The notes beneath the pieces are model-generated. The model made no database searches. It was not told where the DNA came from and was given only the letters and a program-made list of their open reading frames with translations. 64,000 nt of DNA, from the NCBI RefSeq assembly GCF_007565055.1, contig NC_044560.1, positions 91,517,295-91,581,294 of the forward strand, given 5' to 3'. This document shows, in pieces, positions 55,189 through 64,000 of this stretch (positions within the stretch are counted from its first letter, which is position 1; every line of letters begins with the position of its first letter). A program made the position numbers and the translations under genes. This DNA comes from Rhinopithecus roxellana (Eukaryota > Chordata > Mammalia > Primates > Cercopithecidae).

Positions 55189-55357
55189 GTCTCCCAATAT
55201 GCTGCGATTACAGACATGAGGCGCCATGTCTGGCCAGGAACAGCCTTTTATATTATGTCAGCTTTATGACAAACACCCACTTTTGTCTTTACTTTTCTCA
55301 GTTCACTACGTGCCAGTGAAATTTCGTGGCATGTTAGTGATCTGTGGATTGACTTTT
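55189..55357 (+). repeat. Duplicated segment, copy A (ZFP69B 3' flank)
   Basis: 169 bp matching 58717-58885 in the same orientation. Shared blocks: TATCAGCTTTATGACAAAC-like, TTACTTTTCTCA, TGTGGATTGACTTT, and 45 bp of Alu 5' end. Confidence 0.88.
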
Positions 55358-55394
55358 GAGAAACACTGTTTTAAATATCCCTTTGATAAATCAG

Positions 55395-55400
55395 AATAAA
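55395..55400 (+). terminator. ZFP69B: Candidate ZFP69B polyadenylation signal AATAAA
   Basis: First clear AATAAA in sense after the stop outside Alu poly(A) tails. Another AATAAA lies at 57810-57815 in a MIR/L2-type tail and is less likely. Confidence 0.45.
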
Positions 55401-55555
55401 ATATAATACAGCGTTTTACTCTAGCCCTTTATATGGCTAGAAGAGGTAGAAATTAAAACGTTGATTCTCATTTCTAGAAGAAAAAATGTGAAAGGGAGTT
55501 TTCTAGAATTGATAACTGTACATGAGATACTTATTTATATTTTTTATTTTTCTAT

Positions 55556-55682
55556 AGAGCAAGAATTGGCAAACTTTCTGTAAAGGGCCAGGTAGTAAAA
55601 ACGTTAGGTGTTGTGGTCCCTGTCACAACTATTCAACTTCCCCATTTTAGTACAAAAATAGCCAGAGACAATATATAAACCA
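55556..55682 (+). repeat. hAT-Charlie-type MER fragment
   Basis: GAATTGGCAAACTTTCTGTAAAG, GGGCCAGGTAGTAAA, GTCACAACTATTCAACT, AATAGCCAGAGACAATATATAAAC: the widespread 'glancing' MER element with subfamily not assigned. Confidence 0.6.
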
Positions 55683-55687
55683 GAGTA

Positions 55688-55912
55688 TCTGAACCTTGGC
55701 ACTGCCAATATTTTGGACTGGATCATACTTTGCTATAGGAAGCTGCCCTGTGCATCCTGGGATGTTTAGGGGCATCCTTGGCTTCTACCCACAAGATGCC
55801 AGCATTCAATGCTGATAGCTGCCCCTCCCCCAAGTTGTGACAGCCAAAAATGTCTCCAGACATTGCCAGGTGTACCTGGAGGCCAAAATTGTCCCTGGTT
55901 GAGACCCACTGA
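55688..55912 (+). repeat. MER5A-type DNA transposon
   Basis: TGAACCTTGGCACTGCCAATATT ... CTGTGCATCCTGGGATGTTTAG ... ACCCACAAGATGCCAG ... GTGACAGCCAAAAATGTCTCC ... TTGAGACCCACTG with the inverted-end feel of MER5A. Confidence 0.85.
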
Positions 55913-56338
55913 TGAATGTGTGCAATAGTGGTTCCCATAAACTGCATTTAAAAAACAGCTGTTAGGTTTCATTTGGCTCAAAGGTTGTCATTTTTCACTC
56001 CCCCCACCAACATAGAGTATGTAAAATGATGAGAAATGACAACAGACTATCATTTAGTATCAGATTAGTATGTGTATATGCCATAAATTATTTCCTTAGT
56101 GATTCCTTTAGTATTTTGTTGCAATAATTCTTTAAACACTACATTTGTGATGCTGTCTTGGAGCCTAGGAATTAGTTTTGGAGATATTTATGCAGACTTC
56201 CATCTATAATGATGGGTTTTTTATTGTTGTTAATCCATAAATATTTTGAGATGTATCTCTAAAAAACGAGCACTCAGAAAACATAACCACAATGCCATTA
56301 TTATACCTACAAAAATTAACCACAATTCCTTAAAACAA

Positions 56339-56480
56339 TGATGCCTTTTTGAAGACAGATATATTGAGACTTCATTCTGGGGAGAAACCTTTCGGATAAC
56401 TGTATTTAACTTTTCCTTTGCCAAGCATACAGTATTAGATTTGAAATACACTTTGTATCAAGTGGAAGTGTCTCTTAAGA
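56339..56480 (+). pseudogene. Decayed C2H2 zinc-finger relic downstream of ZFP69B
   Basis: In one frame 56340-56396 reads DAFLKTDILRLHSGEKPFG then TAA. HSGEKPF (56373-56393) is the C2H2 linker, and GGGGAGAAACCTTTC is identical to the ZFP69B finger 1-2 linker DNA. Flanking bases (TTGAGACTTCATTCTG against ATGAGAATTCATACCG) also fit. After the stop, 56400-56450 gives a C..F....AYSIR..EIH-like string. The helix and one Cys pair are lost. Probably a fossil of another KRAB-ZNF copy; not expressed as far as can be seen. Confidence 0.55.
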
Positions 56481-57029
56481 TAGCCCCTAGAACAACACAT
56501 CAAGAGGCCCACCAAAGAGGACCAGAGAAAGATGACTGCAGGAGCCATGCACAGGCAGGGAAATATGGAGAGAAAATGGAGGAACTGGCTCCTAATGCTT
56601 CACTATACTTAATGAAATAGATACTCCATCCTTACAGACATAATTGGAAGTAAGTCAAGTTCCACTTCTTACTGTTTTATGTGGAGAAAGAACAAAAACA
56701 TGAGTATTGTAAGTGTGAATTATCCAAAGTAAAGCTATAAATCCAGAATATATACCAGTATCTCTAGAATTTTTTATGTTACTACATTTACTTAAAAAAA
56801 AAGCTGGCCTCTAACTCTTAAGTCCTGTATGACTTTGATGGACAGAGAAAGAGTGGGGGCATACACTGTTTCTTAAAATTGTTCTACCATGTTTTTATGG
56901 TCTTAGATTTCCCAATAATTTGAATTTCTCCAATTCCTCATTTCCCTGAAAGACATGACTATGACTTTTCTCTATAGTTCCTGCCTCAGTGATCTCATAC
57001 AGTCTTTGGCTTAAAATACCATCTCTGTT
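56481..57029 (+). other. Intergenic, no recognisable element
   Basis: Mostly AT-rich, possibly part of the same ancient duplicate. Nothing codes. Confidence 0.4.
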
Positions 57030-57305
57030 GGCCGGGCGCGGTGGCTCAAGCCTGTAATCCCAGCACTTTGGGAGGCCGAGACGGGCGGATCACGAGGTCA
57101 GGAGATCGAGACCATCCTGGCTAACACGGTGAAACCCCGTCTCTACTAAAAATACAAAAACTAGCCGGGCGAGGTGGCGGGCGCCTGTAGTCCCAGCTAC
57201 TTGGGAGGCTGAGGCAGGAGAATGGCGTAAACCCGGGAGGCGGAGCTTGCAGTGAGCTGAGATCTGGCCACTGCACTCCAGTCCCAGCGACAGAGCGAGA
57301 CTCCG

Positions 57306-57335
<30 letters not shown>
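57030..57335 (+). repeat. AluY, young
   Basis: Full-length sense AluY, A tail about 26. Duplication AAAATACCATCTCTGTT on both sides (about 57013 and 57336). Confidence 0.95.
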
Positions 57336-57336
<1 letters not shown>

Positions 57337-57389
57337 ACCATCTCTGTTTAACAACTGCCAGATTCACATCTCCAGCCCCCACCTCTCCC

Positions 57390-57785
57390 AAACTCCAGCC
57401 TTGTTCTAACCTTTGGGCCGTTTCACTAGCTGTTGCAGATGTCCTATACCCTGACCTTCTCATCTTTGCTCAATTTTTGCCTTCTTACTGAAGCCTATCC
57501 TGTCTATACTATTTAATACTGCAGCTGTCTGCCTTCCAAATCAAGAAATCCCATACCCCTTTCACCTGCTCTATGTTTTTCACATCACCTATCACCTTCT
57601 AACACCCTAGATACCTCACATATTTGTGTTTCTTGTTTACTGTTGTTTCCCCTGGCTGTAATGTAAGCTCCATGGGTGCAGGGGCCTTTGTTTTGTTCAC
57701 TGATGTATCACAAGTGCCTAAAACAGTGCCTGGCACACAGAAGGGACTCAGTAAATATGTATTGAATGGTTTTGACTTGAACTGA
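57390..57785 (+). mobile_element. L2 3' end
   Basis: TGTAATGTAAGCTCCATGGGTGCAGGGGCC ... TGCCTGGCACACAGAAGGGACTCAGTAAATAT ... TTGAATG, the classical L2 3' terminus, in sense. Confidence 0.8.
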
Positions 57786-57974
57786 ATTGAACTATGTATT
57801 CATTATGAAAATAAAGAAATGTAATCCATATACTTTCCCACCTACATTTTATATGTGAGAAAATATTTTTTGTTTGTTTCCTTTTTCTTTTCTGTGCAAG
57901 TGGACCAACATTTGAGAATCATATACCTTTGAGAATCATAACTGACATACTTTAAGATAAAAGGGTATTTCTAA

Positions 57975-58288
57975 GTTAATTTGGTTTGGTTGTTTTTGTT
58001 TGTTTGTTGAGACAAAGTCTCACTATGTTGCTCAGGCTGGAGTGCAGCAGCATGATCATGGCTTATTGTGGCCTCAACTTTCTGGGCTCAAGTGATCCTC
58101 CCACCTCAACAACCCAAGTAGCTGAGACCATAGGCACATACCACCACACCTGGCTAATTTTTGTATTTTTTGTGGGATGGGGTTTTGCCGTGTTTCACAG
58201 GCTGGTCTTGAAAACTCCTGAGCTCAGGCAATTACCTGCCTCAGCCTCCAAAAGTGCTGGAATTACAAGCATGAGCCACTGTGCCCAG
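57975..58288 (-). repeat. Alu, old
   Basis: Antisense, diverged (GAGACAAAGTCTCACTATGTTGC ... CTGTGCCCAGCC). TTAATTTG/CTAATTTG on both sides. Confidence 0.85.
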
Positions 58289-58716
58289 CCTAATTTGTTT
58301 AAAATGCATTTAAATATGGCTGATTAACAGCAAGATTTATTTCGTGGACCTGAGTGCATGAGCAAAATGGAGCATATAAAAGACAATAGAGGAGAATATA
58401 GAAGCAGACATGAGATGTCAAGTTTTTGGTGGTGAGAAAATAGAAGAGTGGTGACTGACTTAGCAGAGCCTGCAGAAAAGTATACTGGCACAAGGATGTT
58501 CCTGGGAAGACAGAGGCCTTGGAGACCATGGGCATTATGGAAGAAAGAGGGCTGAAAACAGGGATTCATTGAAATTCTATCATCAGATCCTTAGACCCCC
58601 TCACCTACCCATACAGCTGGTTGTTATGCACACATTCCTCCCTCATGCTTTCTTCATCCCATTACGCTTTCCTCATCTCAAAGGAGACTAGATGCTTATT
58701 CTCTGGTGAAGGACTG

Positions 58717-58885
58717 GTCTCCCAATGTGCTGGGATTACAGACATGAGCCGCCATGTCCAGCCAGGAGCAGCCCTTTACATTATATCAGCTTTATGACAA
58801 ACTCCCAAATTTGTTCTTACTTTTCTCACTTCACTATGGGCCAATAAAAATTTCATGTCATGCTAGTGACTGTGGATTGACTTTG
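58717..58885 (+). repeat. Duplicated segment, copy B
   Basis: Second copy of 55189-55357. Only the first 45 bp of an antisense Alu 5' end is kept on its left, so the duplicated block was cut from a sequence already holding that Alu. Confidence 0.88.
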
Positions 58886-59101
58886 GTGTCATTGATTCCG
58901 GAGTTGTTCTAGAATCAGGGACACCAGACAGTAGAGACTGGGGTAAAAATATGGCTGAAATGGTGACTAATGTAAGGCTGCATATTGAACTGTGGGGCCC
59001 TCAGCACCGTTTTCTAGTGAAAACCAGACTTTCATCCCTTCAACCATCTTCCATCCAGCCCCAGCAGGTGATTGGAGGAATCCTCTGGGGAAACTGGTTG
59101 A

Positions 59102-59536
59102 GAGGCTGGGCGTGGTGGTGGCTCATGCCTGTAATTCTAGCACTTTGGGAGGCCAAAGCTGGTAGATCTCCTGAGCTCAGAAGTTCAAGACCAGCATGAG
59201 CAACATGGTAAAACCCCATCTCTACCAAAAATACGAAAATTTAGCCAGGCATGGTGGCACGCACCTGTGGTCCCAGCTACTCAGGAGGCTATGGGGGGAA
59301 GATCGCTTGAGCCTGGGAGGCAGAGGTTGCAGTGAACCAAGATTGCTCTACTGCACTCCAACCTAGGTGACAGAGTGAGACTCCATCTCAAAAAAAGAAA
59401 AGAAAAGAAAAGAAAAGAAAGGAAGGAAGGAAGGAAGGAAGGAAGGAAGGAAGGAAGGAAGGAAGGAAGGAAGGAAGGAAGGAAGGAAGGAAGGAAGGAA
59501 GGAAAGAAGGAAGGAAGGAGAAAGAAAGAGAAAAAG
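59102..59536 (+). repeat. Alu with long (GGAA)n tail
   Basis: Sense Alu (body 59102-59393). Tail runs AAAAG x4, then an almost pure (GGAA/GAAG)n tract at about 59418-59508. GAAACTGG before and after. Confidence 0.92.
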
Positions 59537-59607
59537 AAACTGGGTAGCTCCAAAGAAAAGGTACTGACATTTGTGGATACTTACGTGAAACATAGAGGTC
59601 AATTTAC

Positions 59608-59956
59608 TGTATTAGTCCACTTTCACACTGCTATAAAGAAATACCCAAGACTGGGTAATTTATAAAGGAAAGAGGTTTAATTGACTCACAGTTCCACATG
59701 GCTGGAGAAGTCTCAGGAAACTTACAATCATGGCAGAAGAAGAAGGAGAAGCACATCCTTCACGAAATGGCAGGAGAGAGAAAAATGAAGGAGGAACTTC
59801 CAAACACATAAAACCATCAGATCTTGTGAGAACTTACTATCACAAGAACAGCATGGGGGAAATTACCCCCGTGATCCAATCACCTTTCTCCCTTGACACA
59901 TGGGGATTACAAATTGAGATGAGATTCAGGTGGGGACACAGAGCCAAACCATATCA
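59608..59956 (-). mobile_element. THE1/MST-type MaLR solo LTR, antisense
   Basis: TGTATTAGTCCACTTTCACAC ... CAAGACTGGGTAATTTATAAAG ... GACTCACAGTTCCACATGGC ... GAGCCAAACCATATCA, the reverse of the standard TGATATGGTTTGGCTC... LTR. About 349 bp, no internal sequence. Confidence 0.88.
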
Positions 59957-60109
59957 ATGGCCTAAACACCCTGCATGTTAAGTCCAAGCTTCCAGTCTCC
60001 ATAAAGAGAAGAGAAAATGAATGGTAGGAAATACATACATATACATAAGACAGTTTTTCAGAATCAAAGGACACAAATATTCACATTTAAAGGGTCCTCT
60101 GCCCAGCAC

Positions 60110-60335
60110 AGTAATTACCAATAGCTAACATTTATTAATTTACAATGTGCCAGGCACTGTTCTAAGTGCTTTATACATTTCAACTAATTTGATTCTCAAA
60201 ATCTTCTGAAGTGAATGCTAATATTATTCCCATTTCACAAATGAGGAGACAGAGACATATAGAAGTTAAGCAAGTAAGGACACTCAGGTAGTAAATGGCA
60301 GATCTGGGTTTTGAATCCAGGCAATCTGCTTCTCA
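60110..60335 (-). repeat. MIR, antisense
   Basis: CAATGTGCCAGGCACTGTTCTAAGTGC ... TTATTCCCATTTCACAAATGAGG ... GGGTTTTGAATCCAGGC. Confidence 0.85.
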
Positions 60336-60509
60336 AAAGAACCCACATCAAGGAACATAATTATGAAGTATTAAATACACAGAGCAAAAGAAAACACCCT
60401 AAAGGCTTCTGGGGCAAGACAATAGGTCATTTGCCTTTATGGAAAGCAGAAAAATCTTTAGATTTCTCACAGCAGTAATCAAGCACCGTCTTCAAAATGT
60501 TGAGAAAAT

Positions 60510-60785
60510 GGGCAGGGCACAGCAACTCACGCCTGTAATCCCAACACTGAGAGGCCAAGGCAGGAAGATCACTTAAGGCCAGGAGTTTGAGACCAGCCTG
60601 GGAAAACACATTGAGACCCTGTCTCTACAAAAAATAGAACTGGCTGGGTGTGGTTGCATGTGCCTGTCGTCCTAGCTGCTTTGGAGGCTGAGGCAGGAGG
60701 ATGGCTTGATCCCAGACCGTGGTCACACCACTGCACTTTAGCCTGGGCAACAGAGTGAAACCCTATGTCTAAAAATAAAAAAGAT
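60510..60785 (+). repeat. Alu, old
   Basis: Sense diverged Alu (GGGCAGGGCACAGCAACTCACG ... GAAACCCTATGTC) with A-rich tail. Confidence 0.85.
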
Positions 60786-61337
60786 TTCTTGAGAAAAATG
60801 ACTTTCAGCCTAGGGTTCTATGCCCAGCCAACTACCAATCAAATGTGAGGGCAAAATAAAAACATTTAATATGCCAGGTATCCAAATTTATCTTCTCTGC
60901 ACCCTTTCTTAGGAAGCTGGAGGAGGATGTGCTCTATCAAGACAAGAGAGTAAACAACAAAAAGAGAGGGAGCTAAAGGATCTACAGAACAAGTGCTTCC
61001 AACCAGGAGGGCAGAAAATAGACTCAATTTTTAGACTCATGAAATGAGGTAATTAATACCTAGTCTCTGGGATTCATGTAAAAACACTCCTAAGATAGAC
61101 ACTTACTTTAATCTCCTTCCAGTTTTATTTGTGGGTGTCATTCCATTTTCATATTTAAAAATATTTTACTTATCACTTTATACGGAATTTTTTTTTCATC
61201 TTTCAAATTCCAGCGTATCTTTGTGTTTTATTTTCTCAGAATATTTTTCTGACTTTTCTGGATGTTAGCATCACTGATAGGTTATTTCCTATATTTTAAG
61301 TTAGTGTTTTTACATCCAATGCAATTGAAGATCTAAA
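60786..61337. other. Intergenic, no element recognised
   Basis: AT-rich old sequence, L1-like in places (CTAGGGTTCTATGCCCAGC), no gene. Confidence 0.35.
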
Positions 61338-61691
61338 CTTTTCTTTTCTTCCTCTCCTTTCCTTTCCTTTCCTTTCCTTTTCCTTTTCCTTTTCCTTTTC
61401 CTTTTCCTTGAGACGGAGTTTCACTCTTGTCACCCAGGCTGGAGTGCAATGGCGCGATCTTGGCTCACCACAACCTTTGCCTTTCGGGTTCAAGCAATTC
61501 TCCTGCCTCAGCCTCCCAAGTAGTTGGGATTACATGCACCCACTACTACACCTGGATAATTTTTGTATTTTTAGTAGAGATGGGGTTTCACCATGTTGGC
61601 CAGGCTGGTCTTGAACTCCTGACCTCAGGTGATCCACCCACCTCGGCCTCCCTAAGTCCTGGGATTACAGGTGTGAGCCACCTCACCCAGC
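61338..61691 (-). repeat. Alu with (TTTCC)n tail
   Basis: Antisense Alu. Tail at about 61345-61410 is (CCTTT/TTTTCC)n. TAAAC-rich duplication on both sides. Confidence 0.88.
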
Positions 61692-61904
61692 TTAAACATT
61701 TCTGCTTTCCAAATTTCTAATCAATTATCCAAAGACCTTGCATTTTATGTCATCCCTTCTTAATTGATTGTATATGTCAACACATTCTATATACCTCTAC
61801 ATATATGACCTTACTCAAAACTACATCATCCCTACGAAGTGGGATGGAATTATTTTTCCTCACTATTAAATTGTTCTCAGATCTTAAGCATTCATAGCAG
61901 AGTG

Positions 61905-62100
61905 GTAAAGAACTTGAGCTCAAGAATCATTAAAAACTATATTCAAATTCCAGCTTGATCACACCCTACCTTTGTAATCTTAGTCAAATTACTTAATTTT
62001 TCTTAGTCTTATTTTTCCATTTGTAAAGAGGCATTTGTAATAGGCACTACACAACAGGTTTATTATACCAGGCATATACAATGACTCAAAAATAAAAGCT
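61905..62100 (+). repeat. MIR, sense
   Basis: CAGAGTGGTAAAGAACTTGAGCTCAAGAATC ... TTAGTCAAATTACTTAATTTTTC ... CATTTGTAAAGAGGC. Confidence 0.7.
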
Positions 62101-62219
62101 ACTAATATTGTATTTTGTATTTTTTACTTGTTATAAAAAAGTAAATGCTCATTTATTAAAGCACAGGGATAGGTAAACAAAACAAACATGACAGAACCTA
62201 GATATTAGCAATGTTAAAA

Positions 62220-62815
62220 CTTTCAGGCAAAAATACAAATACTGTATGATTCTACTTATATGAGGTATCTAGGGTAGTCATACTAGTAGAGACAGAAAGT
62301 GGAATGGTGGCTGAGGGAAAAGGAAAAAGAAGAATTGTTTAATGGGTATAGAGCTTCATATTTGCAAGATGAAATTCTAGAGATCTGTTTCACAATAATG
62401 TGACTATACTGAACACTACTAAACTGTACACTTAAAAATGATTAAGATGGGCTGGGTGCAGTAGCTCATGCCTGTAATCCCAGCACTTTGGGAGGCCGAG
62501 AGAGGGCAGATCACCTGAGGTCAGGAGTTCGAGACCAGCCTGGCCAACATGGTGAAACCTGTCTCTACTAAAAGTACAAAAATAAATTAGCCGGGCATGG
62601 TGGTGGGCACCTGTCGTCTCAGCTACTTAGAAGGCTGAGGCAGGAGAATCGCTTGAATCTGGGAGGCGAAGGTTTCAGTGAACTGAGATTGTGCCACTGC
62701 ACTCCAGCTTGGGTGACAAGAGCGAGACTCCAAAAAAAAAAAAAAATATGATTAAGATGATACATTTTATGTCACGTGGTTTTCACCACAATAAAAAATT
62801 TGGAGTATTTCTTTC
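62220..62815 (+). mobile_element. L1M 3' end with an Alu inserted
   Basis: CTGTATGATTCTACTTATATGAGG ... GACAGAAAGTGGAATGGTGGC ... AATGGGTATAGAGCTTCA ... CTGTACACTTAAAAATGATTAAGATG | Alu | ATACATTTTATGTCACGTG ... CCACAATAAAAAATT. Confidence 0.82.
62449..62745 (+). repeat. Alu in the L1 3' end
   Basis: Sense Alu (GGCTGGGTGCAGTAGCTCATG). ATGATTAAGATG duplicated before (about 62438) and after (62746-62760). Confidence 0.92.
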
Positions 62816-62989
62816 CAGCAGACGCATTTTAGTACCCAGTTTTGAAAATTTCTTCAAATTCACTTGTGCTAATGCCATATCATCTCTTCACCGACCATTC
62901 CTGATCACATGCTGCTTTCCCTACCCGGCTTTTGGTCATGATTTTGCAAACACCCTCAACTCCATATATGTATGTTGCTAAGACTCAAA

Positions 62990-63700
62990 TTTATATTTCC
63001 AGCCCCAAATTCTGTCTGCACTTGAGACTCCTAGTGCATACTTCATTCTTGGATATGTATTAGGCATCTCAAATTTAATAGGACCATTTCTGAACCTGCT
63101 TTATCCCCTATATTTCCTGCTTCAGTAAATGGGAACACTCGGTTGCCCAAGCTGAAATTCTGAGAATCATCCTTGACTCCTTTCTTTTATACTCTTCATT
63201 CAACCCATCAGAAATTTCTGAGTTGAATCTTCAAAATATATCTTTTCTCATCCTCTCCACTGCTACCACTTAGTCCAATTCACCATTCTCTCACTTGGCT
63301 TCCTGAACACTTGCGTCCCCCACAGTTTATTATCCTCCAGATAGCAGCCAAATGATTGTATTAAAACATAACTCAGATTATGCTGTTTCTCACTTCTAAA
63401 GTCTTCAAAGGCTTCCCATTTCTCTCCGAATACATCCAAATTCGTACCATGGTTTGCCTCAAGCCATCCTGGATTCCTTGCCAGTCCATGCATATGCCCA
63501 CACACGCTTTACCTCGGGGCCTTTTTCTTCTGCTAAGATGCTTGCTTTCTCCAGGTATCAATAGGGTCCACTTCCTGACTTCTTTTAGGTCTCTGTTCAA
63601 ATTGCATCTTATCAGAGGGATGTCCCTTGATTACCCTGTGTAAAACAGCTCCCCACTTCTTATAGATATTCACTTTTGGATTGATTGTATTTTATTATTC
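62990..63700 (+). mobile_element. L2 fragment, sense
   Basis: GAATCATCCTTGACTCCTTTC, AGCCAAATGATTGTATTAAAAC, TCAAAGGCTTCCCATTTCTC, CCAGGTATCAATAGG...CTTCCTGACTTCTTTTAGG: typical L2 order. Confidence 0.75.
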
Positions 63701-63906
63701 TTTTCCCCCTCTTTGCTATTCTGAAGTTGCATGCTCTGCTTCTGTTCTTTTAGTTCTGAAAGATACAATATGCATTTTTAGAACGCTTTGTTAAATTACA
63801 ATATGCATACAGAAAATGACATATATAGATAGATAACTATCTTGATGAATCTTCAAAATTAAACATACCTATGTAACCACCTCGTGGATTAAGAATAAAA
63901 ATTATA

Positions 63907-64000
63907 GCCGGGCGCGGTGGCTCAAGCCTGTATGGCTCAAGCCTGTAATCCCAGCACTTTGGGAGGCCGAGACGGGCGGATCACGAGGTCAGGAGATCGA
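63907..64000 (+). repeat. AluY with a 15-bp internal duplication, cut by the window end
   Basis: Young sense AluY in which TGGCTCAAGCCTGTA (63918-63932) is repeated at once (63933-63947). Otherwise matches the neighbouring young copies up to the window edge. Confidence 0.9.

Larger units (their letters stand above)
54596..55233 (-). repeat. Old antisense Alu split by a sense Alu, with TTA/GTA microsatellite
   Basis: Outer Alu: 54596-54614 and 54897-55233 (TTTCACTCTTGCCCAGGCTGG ... CGCCATGTCTGGCC). Inner linker carries (TTA)n then (GTA)n at about 55042-55117. Confidence 0.8.
54048..55415 (+). other. ZFP69B: ZFP69B 3' UTR (probable)
   Basis: Extends from the stop to an AATAAA at 55395-55400 in TCAGAATAAAATATAATAC. 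Much is Alu-derived (54278-55233). The end is inferred; earlier or later signals could be used. Confidence 0.5.

Noticed and set aside
57903..57950. Second zinc-finger relic (CAACATTTGAGAATCATA)
   Set aside because: Only about 14 bases resemble QHLR codons; no linker or Cys pair.
59418..59508. Regular short repeat resembling an array
   Set aside because: Simple (GGAA)n microsatellite without spacers; not CRISPR.

Overview
The window is primate nuclear DNA, most likely from an Old World monkey. It has about 45 Alu copies, old L1, L2 and MIR fragments, MaLR LTRs, and two split protein genes with GT-AG introns. The young AluY copies nearly all share 'GTGGCTCAAGCCTG' and 'GATCCGGCCACTGC', which I associate with cercopithecid AluY lineages (inference). 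The gene order SMAP2 - ZFP69B on one strand matches the human 1p34.2 region as I know it.

Region 1 (1-19020) is SMAP2 on the + strand, without its first coding exon. Nine coding exons (2-10) join in frame to give 395 residues. The known protein has 429, so the missing exon 1 should carry 34 residues. The exons encode the C-terminal part of the ArfGAP zinc-finger domain, a clathrin-box region and a Met/Gly/Ala/Gln-rich C-terminal tail. Exon 10 carries the stop, a 3' UTR of about 1.2 kb with a (GT)17 tract, and an AATAAA signal. Intron 9 is the largest (5.7 kb) and holds an old L1/HAL1-like ORF1 relic.

Region 2 (19020-39600) is intergenic and repeat-rich. It holds a sense L1 3' portion, a large imperfect inverted repeat (27017-27313 against 28181-28482), an Alu cluster with tandemly repeated Alu segments, a solo LTR with clean boundaries inserted in an older repeat, an MLT1-type LTR, MIRs and microsatellites.

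Region 3 (39600-55400) is ZFP69B on the + strand. A CpG-island promoter with an NRF1-like site and a perfect 26-bp tandem duplication precedes five coding exons. They encode 534 residues: a half-SCAN segment, KRAB-A, a short KRAB-B-position exon, and a last exon with nine C2H2 fingers.

Region 4 (55400-64000) lies downstream and is repeat-dominated (MER5A, AluY, L2, a THE1/MST-type LTR, L1 3' ends). It also holds a decayed C2H2-finger relic near 56340-56400, and a 169-bp copy (58717-58885) of the segment just downstream of ZFP69B (55189-55357). Together these suggest a remnant of another ZFP69-family tandem duplicate.

The two genes are functionally unrelated neighbours. SMAP2 is a cytoplasmic Arf GAP of clathrin-coated trans-Golgi/endosome traffic, and ZFP69B is a nuclear KRAB zinc-finger protein. 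I found no tRNA, rRNA, CRISPR or prokaryotic-type system. The unusual signals are structural: inverted and tandem duplications, nested insertions and the zinc-finger relic.
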